Source: Krasilnikovozyma curviuscula (taxonomy: Eukaryota > Basidiomycota > Tremellomycetes > Cystofilobasidiales > Mrakiaceae). Taken from it: a stretch of 34,527 bases of DNA. Below the pieces are notes generated by a model. It was not told where the DNA came from. It saw nothing but the letters and a program-made list of their open reading frames with translations, and did not search any database. Position numbers and translations under genes: made by a program. Below are positions 1-10,561 of this stretch, piece after piece. Positions within the stretch are counted from its first letter, which is position 1. Every line of letters begins with the position of its first letter. The DNA is taken from positions 1 to 34,527 of the forward strand of contig MVAQ01000229.1 of assembly GCA_014825775.1 (NCBI GenBank), read 5' to 3'.

Positions 1-23
1 AAAAAAAAAAAAAAAAAAAAAAA
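1..23. repeat. Poly-A run at the window edge
   Basis: The first 23 bases are all A. The reading frame of the acyltransferase that follows stays open up to this run, which would encode lysines. The run could be genuine coding sequence or an assembly break at a homopolymer. The G17 run at the other end makes an assembly-edge effect the simpler reading. Confidence 0.9.
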
Positions 24-1074
24 TCAAAAATCCACAGGGTGCTCGTACTTTTCCCAAAACATTCCATCAAAATTCCAGACACACTGTTAATCGTCGAGAA
101 ACTTTCTCTCCAGCCGAAACTACAGCAATGTTTGCAGCGATGAAAAGGAACGGAGTCAATCTGAGCCACTTCGTACCTGCCGCACTTAATTTGGCATACT
201 GTAGTATGAAAGATGAGCGGGCCAAAGATCCCTTTGGAGGGCCAATGTGAGTCTCAAACCATACACTTGTCAAATTACTGCTCAGATGAAGATATTCGGG
301 AGTAAGACTGACGATGAGGGTATAATCTGTTCTTAGGATGATTTACTCAGCAATGTCCACTAGGAAGATGTTGTTACCGGCACCCACTTGCTTCTCGAGG
401 TCTTACTTTCATCTCTGCATTTCCTATTGTGAGCCCGCCCCAACCTCGTCTTATGTCGCGGCGTTTAGTTCCATTTTGACACGAAGCGTAGAACTAAGTC
501 TGTCTTCTCATTTGGTTTCTAATCAGACAACATTGTACTTCCAACCATAATTCTCCCAGAGAAGTCGCAGGGCGACGAGAAACGACATCTCACACTTTAC
601 CATCGCTCTCTCCAAGCGAAGAGACAAACAGCCGCTGCAGTAAATGGAAAATTTGTTGAAGCTAAGGCTTTAGAGATGGCTTTAACACGTCGCAATAATT
701 CTATCAAATGGATGTGGGAGGATATGAAGGCGGAGGAATTCTCAAAGAACGAGACACCACTTCTCACCCCACCATCGACTCCTGAGGCACCTGTCTTCGA
801 CACATCATCAACCAAGGTTCCTCAAAGTCCCTTCATGGGAATCTCTCTCTTAGGGAATCTCGACAATATGTATCACAAAAACGACTTCCCTGACATCAAA
901 ATCCAATCTATTTCGACTGGTTCCCGCCAACGTTCCGGCGGAATGCTCCTTTTCGCGTTTACTTTGGGAGGAAAGTTAACATTGCTTTGGGGGTATGACA
1001 AAAATGCTTTTGATAGAGAATTCGTAGATGAGTACTGGAGTAATTTGACTTCAGTCTTCCGAAGCATTTTGTAA
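1..1074 (+). CDS. Condensation-type (CoA-dependent) acyltransferase, 3' part only
   Basis: The gene enters the window from the left, so its start and the family's HxxxD catalytic motif are not present. Exons are <1-246, 337-428 and 527-1074 (stop TAA), joined by a GTGAGT-TTAG intron and a GTGAGC-ATCAG intron with matching phases. The visible part begins with a helix containing FSPAETTAMFAAMKRNGVN and HFVPAALNLAYCSM. The later part, with YYNIVLPTIILP across the second splice, SPFMGISLLGNLDNMY and LLFAFTLGGKLTLLWGY, resembles the C-terminal subdomain of fungal condensation or alcohol-acetyltransferase-like proteins. These move acyl groups from CoA or carrier-bound donors to alcohols or amines. 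The fold assignment is by pattern only. Substrate and pathway cannot be told. The gene may belong to a metabolite cluster lying to the left of the window. Confidence 0.6.
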
Positions 1075-1828
1075 TGTCGTCATCATTGTTTAACGTTATC
1101 GTTGCGGTCTACATACTTTAGAAGTATTGTAGCTTCTTTGGACTATTTTTGATGATAACGTGTAACGGCTGAAGGTAGTTGCTTGAAATGCTTTATGTAA
1201 ATCCTCTTTTAACAAAAAGTAAAGGGACAAGGATCATTCGGTCACTAAAAAAGCAGCTTTAATTTACTATCAAATCTATCAACTATCCTGTCTGATAGTT
1301 GTTGTATTGCTGGCGATTCAGACAGCCAAATCTTCTTTTACCCTTGCGAAGTTTTCTCCATCGGCCCAAATCGAACATGAATGCAACCATGTATTCAACA
1401 TATTGCATTACTTCATTCGTCACAGTTTGAAAAAATAAAGAAAGGAAAGGAGGGTGATACTGTATATGATATGAAAATCCAAATGTGATGTTGTGTCATC
1501 TTATGAATGTTTGCGATCTTTCCGGTCAAAGCTACAACAAATTGTATCAACAGCAGAATAAAAAAACGTTTATATCTATTCTGGAACCCAACTCGTTTTT
1601 GAGTGTATTCTTTAATGGGCCAGTTGGGTTCTACCTCGGTACCCCAGTAAGTCACCGCATTATCAGAGAAGCGAAGAGCAGAAAACAAAGGAATAACCGA
1701 GCTACAGCTACTCTGCCAAAAAAAAAAAATTATATCAAAAACCCCGTACGCCTCTTCAACCCTCTCAAATTGCCCACGTAAACCGTATATGAGTAGGATT
1801 TTTGCATCTGTCATCTGCTACCTTCAGT
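1075..1828. other. Intergenic, AT-rich, no supported gene
   Basis: This stretch follows the acyltransferase stop. It holds 3'-UTR-like AT-rich sequence and overlapping 98- and 133-codon frames on opposite strands (1485-1781 plus, 1413-1814 minus). Neither has a recognisable domain, and the minus frame contains an A/T homopolymer near 1720. I see no RNA gene here. Confidence 0.5.
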
Positions 1829-3230
1829 TCAGCCTTCGCTCTGGGGAATGCCGTACACCATTCGGAAGCTTCCCCTTCGTGTCCACATTTTCCAGAATAG
1901 AGCAAGCTTCTTTGTTTTTGAGAAGTTTGGGTATACTTGTTCCGTTAATTCTAGTTGTAACAAATCATTTCCTGATTTCCCTGTCATTATTTGCAGAATT
2001 CTTGCCAACCAGGCTAGATTCAGATAGGTCATGAGTGAGGATACAAGAGTCACAGATTTGAAAGAATCTATTAATGCTTACTGATGAGAACCAAGTCACA
2101 AAACGTCTAGTCAAAAGGCAGAAGAATCAGTCTTAGATTATTGCTATCATGGCTTAACCAGGTTTGACTCACAATGTTCTCTCCCAATGCAAACGGACCA
2201 ACAATGTTGTTTTCCAAAAAGAGAAGTGCAATGGGTAGACAAACATTTCGGGCTGTGACAGAGGCTCGGAAAAAGTGATAGTGTTCGATTGCTACGTCGT
2301 ATCTTCGCAAACCAAATGTGAAGTCAGAGACACTTGGAAGCTGTACACAATGTTGAAAATCAGAACTTACTCATACACGTTGTAGATGTCCTTGGTGGAT
2401 CTCAGGAATTTCTGCAGTATTGCTATTTGTTCCAAGCTGAACTTGGAAAATCAGCAACAACCTTGTTTCCATCATTCTTTTCCCCAAGGTAGTGATGGTT
2501 CACTAACTTCAGTTCCGGGCACTGTAACTGATGAAGGAGCTTTTCATGTCTCCCTTGAACCCACCTTCCTGCGATTCCAGCGCGTCTCAGCGTCAGCTCA
2601 GATTCCGTAACAGCGGCCACCATCAAGAAGTTTGGGTCCACAGCAGGTACGTGAATATGATCCATCAAGGCTTCTGATAAATGAAACAACCGCATTTTCA
2701 CTGTGGCTTCTTCAGAATTTGACATGGACATCGAAGCTATCGAGAAGGAATTCGAACGAATCTGCGCCTGTAAGTAGGAGAATATAGACTTTCGTCGGAG
2801 ATATCAGCCAGAGTTTTCCGTCGTTCTGATACTAATTTCCTTGTCAAGCTTACTGTAGTGCTCTTCAGGACCCTTTTGGAGTCTAAACGTGGGCCGATCG
2901 CTGGAGTCGTTGTCACAGGGATCTGCGCACATGGTGGTTGATCAGTTCCTGTACACAAACAGAAATCTACCAACAAGAACAGCTTACCACGTAAATCGGT
3001 ACGGTTGCTTATTGAGACAGAGATAGAAACAGAAACAAGCAAGATCTTGAGGCTCATCCTTTTGAAAAAAAAGTCAGACTCCACCCACCTGTCGTGCTGA
3101 GCTGGAGATAGCCAAGCTCGAAGTTTTCCCCTCGAGAGAGATCAATTTCCTCTACGTCAAAGTCTTCGTGCACAATCAACCCTTTCTCCAGAAGTCCTAA
3201 TAGAGGGGCTATGGAAACTATGAAAAGAGG
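1829..3230 (-). pseudogene. Unidentified minus-strand coding remnants or a multi-exon gene of unknown family
   Basis: Several protein-like frames follow one another on the minus strand but do not join into one clean model. In transcription order they are: about 3228-3092 (contains LLEKGLIVHEDFDVEEIDLS), about 2830-2710 (contains DGKLWLIS and DSFEFLLDSFDVHVKF), 2731-2423 (102 codons, contains MDHIHVPAVDPNFLMVAAVT), 2310-2107 (contains HYHFFRASVTARNVCLPIAL) and 2053-1829 (74 codons). Some breaks are flanked by good splice sites, for example GTGAGT after GPFALGENI near 2170. Others need introns under 30 nt or run into stops. This could be a real intron-rich gene that I failed to assemble or a decaying one. 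I do not recognise the family and assign no function. Confidence 0.25.
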
Positions 3231-5879
3231 TTATGAGTCGTTCGTAGACCAATGTGAGAGAGCCTGCCCCCTCGGTATAAATGACGCTGTTGACCCACCT
3301 GCACTCGTTGAAGACCTGGCAGGTGTAGAGAGTAATGAAGGGCACAGAGCAGACGTTAATCTCAAGACCAGAAACGATTCAGAAACAAAGAACACACCAA
3401 AATAAGACGGGTTTAACAGTCATTGGCCAATCTCTGCTGCGGCTTTCACTGGAGTTGGGTCGGCTCCTTCCAGCCATGGTGAGTCGGGAACTTCCCGTAT
3501 AGAGAGTCTCCCTCGAATGACCAAATGACCGAATGACCGACCAAAGCGTTACGATCAAGAAGTGGGCGGTGCCGTCGTCTTTGCTCTGGAAACACGGATA
3601 CATAGCTAATTCCTATTTTATAGAAGGCGAGCGCAAGCCACCACCACCAAAATAAGGTTTGCTACATGTCTTTTGCCTTTTCTGGCAAAAAGGGACGGAG
3701 CCCAGCTACGGCACTTTTTCTATTGGGTCGCTCTACCTTCGCAGCAGACTTGCTTTCCATTCAGTCTACTAGTGGCTACAGAAGAAGAAGCTCGAAGAAA
3801 GGTGAAATCTTTTAATTAAACCATCAGACTGCACGTGGACGGTCAGATGTGACGGGCGACGGAGTACACATCAAACCGGGGCGTATACAAGAACCAGAAT
3901 AGTGGGACAGTGATTCCGAAGACTTCATTACAAGGGCTTGTTCCGTGGAATCACAGATTCAACGCAACCCTATTTTACACCCTCATCTGCGCCTCGGTTC
4001 TCTCACCAACACCCAACGTCTAAGTCTTGGAATGAGGCGCGATCTGCGCCGAATGCACTTTAAGAACGTCAACCATCGACCCGAACACCTTTCCACATTG
4101 CTCCAAAAGTACGCGTAAGACTGTCCAATCGACTCCCCACGAATGGCCGGGGTGCAGGCTTCTTTACATCAACGACCCCTTGTCGCACTCCACAAAGATG
4201 ACCTCTGTTCTCTGGAGTGGTGGGCGTCAACTGCCGAGGAAAGAAATAGCTCGAGAGACCTAGTCAAAATCAACAGCAGAGAATCAGTATGCAGCTAACC
4301 AGTATCATCATTCCTGAAACACATGGAACTTAGGCTGTTTTTTATTTTATGACCATGTGTCTCGAAGGTTGAGTCCACATTCCCAGGGAAGATTCGCACT
4401 GCTGTCGAGGAAACTGCCCGACGCGAACAAGATGCCCTTTCATGAAACAAATGACCTTTCGCTCCACCAACTTAAACTAAGCATTTCTCTCTCATACTCT
4501 CGTTATCAAAGAGACACGGAAAGAGCTTTTAGTCTCAATGTCATGCCGGGCGTGGTTCGCCACAGAGTGGATGTTTGTTTGCCTGTAGACGAACTGCTGT
4601 GACGAAGCTGTTCGTAAACCAAAGCATGCTCAATGACCTGGTAAGTTCTCATTCGACCGCAGACGATGACTACGCTTTTAGTTGAATTCTCGTTTTGCGA
4701 TGCGAATCAACTGATGTGGAACTGAGAACGGATCCGACGAAGAATCTCTTTTGATCAATACCTGCTTACCGCAGACAGCATCTCAGGAGAACTTCAACGA
4801 TCCTCATCTGGTAAACTGGTGTACAAGAACGGATGATGTCTAACTCAATTTTTCATTTGAGAATAGAGGCATATTTTTTGGGAAGATCAAACCTGTCTCA
4901 ATAACTGGAGCGAACTCTGTGCTTAATTAGAATTGCAGTTTTTTAACTGTGGTTGATGTCAGAGCTGTGAAGGTACGTAAGACTCCTCGTCCAATTTGGG
5001 TTCCTGACATTTTATTTTCTATTTCTGCTTACTTCCAGTCTCGACGATGGCAAGGGATTTTGAGTATTCTTTTCGTGGGGAAGCATCGCGGACTGGCTCA
5101 AATTATTTGTTGCAAAAACAAACACTCGCTTCATCCTTGCTTCATCGTCGTTATCACTACGTTGTTGCTCGTTTCTGTCCTACTTGTCCTCTTCTACATT
5201 TGGTGGGTGATGGGTTTCTGTCTCCCTTAGTCCACCGCATCACCAAAGAGCTGCGCCGGTGAACAGAAAAACCTCTCAGTACTCGGCTTTAGCTAGCCCA
5301 AACCCTCCAGAATATCGAGTGCGAGATCACCTTGCATCAAAATAGCTTAACCACTCTGGTAACGAATCTAATGGAAAAAGTGATTCTATTCTGCCCTCAC
5401 TTTCGCAGTCAGTAAGACGATATTGTGGAGCTCAGGTGCTGAATATGTGCCATTCACTTGGTTTTTACGGTGTCCATTTGAAAGTTTTGATTCAGTAGTT
5501 GATACGTAAGGAATGAATCAGCAAGTTGGAGTATGGTCGTAACGAAAAGTTGAAATGAACCTCTTTCTCTTTCAAATCAGGGGCGTTGATTGCCACAAAT
5601 CTATCCCCCCGCCCCACGGAACTGAAACGAGGCTATTGGTAAGCATTGCCTGCTCTTTCCGTTTGTACATAGGCAACAGCGTCTCGAGCTCTATCCTTAT
5701 CAAACGACTTGTCGAACTACTAGTCAATTCAATTCAATTCAAGGAGTTTGAGAGGTGCATGCTTAAAAACTTATCCTTCAGGGATCCATTTCGCCTACGA
5801 GACCCAAACCAGGACTTCTCAACCTAATACCAGGTCAAGCTAACTCTCAAGAGCCAGAACAGAGGAGTAGCCCAACACT
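3231..5879. other. Long gene-poor stretch
   Basis: About 2.6 kb with no convincing gene. Frames on the plus strand (4357-4602, 4949-5262, 5555-5827) are short, lack domains and overlap each other. The minus frame 3379-3603 has no supporting splice partner. The last few hundred bases are the likely promoter and 5' leader of the velvet gene. No tRNA-like A/B-box pair or rRNA signature was seen. Confidence 0.5.
5725..5742. repeat. CAATT tandem repeat, 3.6 units
   Basis: Three full CAATT units and a partial fourth run in tandem about 140 bases upstream of the velvet start codon. This is a short microsatellite in the presumed promoter or leader. A role is not implied. Confidence 0.8.
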
Positions 5880-7729
5880 ATGGTCCAAGGACAACCGTCA
5901 GCTTTAAGTTCGTCGGAAGTCTGCCCTCCTCCTCCCTCCAAAAACCAGGCGACGGATAATGACCGAAAACCAAGTCTATACGCTGCAAATATGACCGAAA
6001 CCGAGGACAAGGTTACATATGTCAACAAGCTCCACAATGAATCTAATAGTCAGGACCAGGTGTGAGTTTTTTGGTGGCTAGCATATTGCTACATGATTGG
6101 CTGCCGATACGCGGCTCCCATAGCTGCTGCCTGTCTTTAACATGTCTTGCTCGCCTGACACTGGGTTTTAAATCTTTGTTTAGAACATATAAGCTTCTTA
6201 TACACCAACAGCCGCAAAAAGCGAGATTGTGCTCTTACAGAGAAGCCAACAAAACCGGTTAGTGCCATCTCCGCTGAACATTGTCCTCAAGCCTCGCTCA
6301 TTGTCTGAGATTCTCCTTCTCTTGTTCTTCCTCGGCACTGGGGTTCCCTTCTTATCATCATAGCTGATAGCAGACCAGTATGTCGTTACAACTGTGCCTA
6401 TTATCTGAGACAATAGAGACTTACGTTGTACCTGACGTCCGAATCTGTTTAGATTGATCCCCCGCCTATTGTGGAAGTCTTAACTGACAACGTGGACCAG
6501 CGGTTAGTTGCAAACAACACTTTTGCTGATGTAGTTCGCTTCAGAATTGCTGACTCCGTATCTGTCGGTACTTGCTCTTGATATAACGCTTGCATGCTCC
6601 TGGTTCTTTTACAAAGGGAATTCTTGGAAGCCTCGGGTCTTTTCATTCGATTGGACGTTGTCGAAGCGGACGATCCGACAAAGGTTGTTTATGACGGAGG
6701 ACATGCAGCGGTTGCTGGAGTGATTCAATCTACTCCTTACAAAACGAAAGGTATTGATGGTGGCTTCGGTGAGTCCTGTCGTCATCTTCATCAGCAACTT
6801 TTTTCCTGACGAATTTATTTTCCCTTCAATTACTCTGAATCTGACTTCAAAGGCATTTATTCTGTCTTTGACAAGGTGAACGTCCGAGTCGCTGGAACAT
6901 TTCGCCTGACTTTCACGCTTTACGAAAATTGCGCGACAACCAGGTTAGTATTGCATTTTTCTTAATCCTCCAGAAAAATTATAGCATCCTGACTTCCGTT
7001 GTCATTTAAGCAGTCCAATGTTGTCTCGCAGGGCACATATGGTCAGCGACATGTTCAGGGTTTTCAGTCCAAAAGTAAGCGCGCTGTGTACATTTGATTT
7101 TAGCTCCTTCTTATTAAGTTAGCCGTTCACTTCCGCTTCAATCACTAGGCTTTTCCAGGAATGACAGAGTCCACTAAGTTGACGAGGCATTTCGCAGAAA
7201 ACGGCTGGAGAGTAAAGATCAGACCTCCGATTACTGTTTCAACTACTCATGTAAAATCAAAACAGAATCTTAAAACTTCGAGCCGTAAATATAGATCTGA
7301 AGAAACGCTGAGGCCAAAAAAGAAAAGGACGAAACTCAGCATGCAACCCGGAGGTTCCGAAGGAGACGATTCAGGTTAGTGTTTGAGCACGTCAATAAGA
7401 CACTTCTTCGTATTGTCTTCTCTTCTCTAATCAAGCCAACAAATCCATTTGTCTCTGAAGCAGGTCAATACTTCTACCCCTTGAATGAACACGAAAAATT
7501 TCCTCCTTCAGATCATGAATCAAAACAAGAGCTTCAGTCTGGAAAAGGACCACTACCGCCTTCTCCAGTCTGTGAGTACCTCTCTCTTTGTGTTTTTGAA
7601 TTTTTAATGGCTTGGTAATAGCGCCGCTGACCTTCACACCCTCATGTTGTAGCTACCAAGCCTCCCACCAGTGTCAGCAATGGTACCCGTCTTCCCACGT
7701 CTTTGGCACGGCTTCTAAATCCACTGTGA
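5880..7729 (+). CDS. Velvet-domain developmental regulator (VosA/VelB/VeA/VelC family)
   Basis: Ten exons: 5880-6061, 6184-6257, 6364-6377, 6453-6502, 6617-6768, 6853-6943, 7014-7074, 7149-7374, 7464-7571 and 7653-7729. They give 344 residues with all phases matching. The velvet domain spans about residues 62-235. It has the QQPQKARLCS strand, SRPIDPPPIVEVLTDN, the segment GLFIRLDVVEADDPTKVVYD, the GGFGIYSVFDKVNVRVAGTF strand, and the FRVFSPKAFPGMTEST signature followed by RVKIRP. A basic PKKKRTK stretch at about residues 264-270 looks like a nuclear localisation signal. Velvet proteins are NF-kappaB-like DNA-binding regulators that form homo- and heterodimers and link development with secondary metabolism in fungi. 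The subfamily is not clear. The N-terminal 60 residues are polar and probably disordered. The first ATG of the open frame was taken as the start. Exon 3 is only 14 nt but restores the highly conserved SRPIDPPP junction. Confidence 0.88.
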
Positions 7730-8513
7730 ATCTACTGTAGCAGTAACAGCATCTGTATATCTTTAACGCCGACTCTTTTGTCTTTTCTTTTCGTCCATCG
7801 ACAATTGAGATCGAAAAACGGCGGTGGTTGGTTAGGGAATGAAGTTCGAGGGGAATTGAAGGTTGGAGTCATTAGCATCAGCAGGACGACGTTGAGGGTT
7901 GAGGTGAAGGCGCTTGGTATAAAACTTGACATACTGGTGGTGCTGTCAAGTGAAACATGGTAAAATCTGTTGTTGTGGGGGAGTATCCTCATAAAATATA
8001 AACCTTTCGTTATAAGCTAGCCTCGTAAGAGTGCTGAGGATTTGTTACGTTAAATCCTCTATTCCAAGACCGGGAGAAAAATAACATGCAGTGATAGAAT
8101 GAGTTTGGATGTGTCTGTATCTCAAAAGATAGGCTGCTTGCTACCATCCCTCATTCCTCCCAGAATAATTGACGTCTTCCAGTTTCCTCACACATAAATC
8201 TGATCCCGGCTATTTGAAAGTTATTTAGTCCGCATCCAAAAGTATCTGACGTTCTTATTCGTTCTTATCACAGGTGCTCTCATACAAACAAGTAGTGTAG
8301 ATGGGGAAGAACGTACGATCTCTTAGAAACAATCATTCGAAGAGACAACTATCGAGTGAGGCAGGGAGAAGGACGCAGGTGCTTTGCAGTCACAACTAAT
8401 GCTAAAGAGGACACTGATGTGGTCGTAATGTCAACCTTAGAGAAATATTAATTTCTTCATAGTCGTTGCATCGATAAAGCGGCAACCACAGCTCGGACGT
8501 ACAGCTAGCCTCC
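7730..8513. other. Convergent 3' region between velvet and F-box genes
   Basis: The two flanking genes point toward each other, so this 0.8 kb should hold both 3' UTRs. The 60-86-codon frames here (for example 7732-7992 minus) overlap on opposite strands and carry no domain. I see no RNA gene or repeat. Confidence 0.5.
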
Positions 8514-9611
8514 TTAGAGAAGCCTATCCAATCTCCTCACATCATCTATTTCCCATTCACGTAGACCTTCGTTCTTCACCAACCAAGATTCCAGTGTCCT
8601 AAGCTCCACAGAAGACTCTCTTGCCGTCTTCCTTCTCAACGATCTATCCCACTCCTCTTCAACGATTGCACACCTCGACCGTGAAGCAAGCACCACAATC
8701 TCCTCCAGCTGCGGATAAAACCTGTTCTTTTGAGCTTCGTAACAAAGGGCCTTCCACAGTCTCCCGTCTTTGATCTCGAACAAACCTTCAGCCGTGCCTG
8801 TGCCATCCTGAGCAACGAGAACCAGCCGTCGTACTCCGATCAGCCTCCCACATGCACCTCCCCCCGTAAGACCTAGAAGAACCTCCATCGCACTGCTCTG
8901 GTTCATGACGACTGTGTCGACTCGGCAAATCCGCCCCGTCACCGCCGTCAGACGGTCACCCATCCCATCAAACACCAGGCATTTTGCGACGGACGCGAGC
9001 TCGCGCGTGAACTGGCGAATACGGTAGTCGACATTGGGTGAATGGTGGGGCTCGTTGAGTCTCAGGAGTTGGAGGTTGGGAAGGAGCTCAACGAGTGGGC
9101 GGCCGAGGGAGAATAGAGAGATGGAGAAAAACTCATAGTAGTTGTTGAAGCTCGCGACGGTGACCACAATTTCTTTAACACAGTGTAATTTGCGCTTCTT
9201 ATCTGCGGATGCAGTGAGTAAGGAGGTGACGAAAGCGCGGATGTGGTGCAGCGACGACAGTCGAATCTCAGCGAACCAGAAGGTGCAGCCCAGGTCCCAG
9301 AAAGAGCGTGAAACGCTGAGGATGGACAGACCAGTAACGGTAGAAGGTGAGATCGCGAAGGAGAGGATGTGTCGAATCAGGTCCGGTGGGAGGTCAGTGA
9401 GATCGATTGGGGAAGCCGCAGGCGCGGTTGGGGAGGGAGACTGTATAGTATCTGTTCATATTTGAGCATGGCGCAATGGTATAAGCCATTAGAGTTATAA
9501 GGAAAATCTCTTCAAACGTTGGTTGAACTGACCAGTTATCGATCTTTCTTCTTCAGCTTCAAAGTGAGAAAGGCCGTCACGAAGTGACGCAGTGTCGTTA
9601 TGCGACGCCAT
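8514..9611 (-). CDS. F-box protein
   Basis: Two exons on the minus strand, 9611-9533 and 9451-8514, give 338 residues. The intron (80 nt, GTCAGT to AACAG) is needed because the long frame has no ATG upstream of the F-box. The first exon supplies MASHNDTASLRDG and an acidic stretch. An F-box follows at about residues 40-85: IDLTDLPPDLIRHILSFAIS, then LSILSVSRSFWDLG and WFAEIRL. The rest has leucine-rich segments (LLPNLQLLRLNEP, QLEEIVVLASRSRC) typical of fungal F-box proteins with a poorly conserved substrate-binding part. Such proteins connect to Skp1 in SCF ubiquitin ligases and choose the target. The target cannot be guessed. The tail is charged (EWEIDDVRRLDRLL). Confidence 0.75.
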
Positions 9612-10561
9612 GACTTCAGTCCAGCCAATTCCGAGACTAGTATTCAAGAGAACCAAAAACAAAAATAACCGTATGAATGGAATCGCGTTGGTGGTCAGAT
9701 TTAGAAAGCTCAAGTTGTCGAGGCGGAAGATGGACGGAGAAAGGAGGAGAATGAGAACACTAGTGCAGAGGACTAATTCTACGAGCTGGAAACCTGGAAA
9801 AACAGTCCAGCCAGAGGAGTGGAAACAGTCTACCCAATAGCTTCAATTGAAGATAATGAATAAGGAACTCACCGGTGGGAAGATGTTGTGTCACCGTCTT
9901 TATTCACAGCTAGATATCGGATTAGGTTATATTTGAGCCGGCAGAACTGAATAGTGAAAGGCAAGACGTCAGCGTGATTCTCAGCACAGCAATAAATATG
10001 TGTATGCAGACAAGTCTCCAGAGCCACCTTCGGCAAATCATGTCGTCGAGTGGGGTGTAGTGTGGCAGCCGTGCGGGCAAGCGTCCGTCCGTTGTCCTCA
10101 CTGAAAAGACTAAAGGAGTTCTTCATACATTTTCCTGGGGGTGTTGCACCGAGTTTAGCTTTCCTGGTTATAGTATGGTTCGTTCTCTTGGACTAGGGAT
10201 ATCGTTCCAACTGCTCTTGTAGTTGGTCCGCGTCAACCTCACAGCAGTACAATGACTCCCTCTATCAAACCCATCTTTGAGCTGAAAAGTTTCAGCGCTC
10301 CTCAAGAAGCCTTCCGTCTTCCTCTTTGTTCCGGGAGGAAACCCGCCGCCGAAGTCCCGGCGAATATTTTTCGTCGTGAGTCGCTTAGGGTCTCCGATCA
10401 CCCGAGGTTAGTCGAGTACGATCTAGTGTATGCGAGCTGATCTGATCGATAAAAACGACGCTTTATACTCATGCACTTTTCGATCTTCCCTCCGTCTCCG
10501 GTTTATTTTATTTTCTTCCTTCGCACCAGCAGCGCAGTTGCCATCTCGTAACTAGCCCGCA
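9612..10561. other. Divergent promoter region between F-box and carboxylesterase genes
   Basis: The flanking genes are transcribed away from each other. Frames at 9869-10126 (minus, 85 codons) and 10168-10401 (minus) have no domain. A good donor (GTGAGTTCC on the minus strand near 9870) leaves open an upstream non-coding exon for the F-box gene, but I could not confirm one. Confidence 0.4.
10460..10468 (+). promoter_or_regulatory. Possible TATA element of the carboxylesterase gene
   Basis: A CTTTATACT stretch lies about 100 bases upstream of the start codon. It is followed by a pyrimidine-rich run (around 10483-10525), as is common in fungal core promoters. It was called by eye and its function is unproven. 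Confidence 0.25.

Noticed and set aside
676..1067. Antisense frames over the acyltransferase last exon
   Set aside because: The plus-strand frame continues a spliced, family-like protein, so the minus frames are shadows.
9462..9535. tRNA-like A box (TGGCGCAATGG) followed by a loose B-box-like GGTTGAACTG
   Set aside because: The flanking bases do not form an acceptor stem and the B box lacks the invariant TTCGA. The segment is inside the F-box gene's intron.
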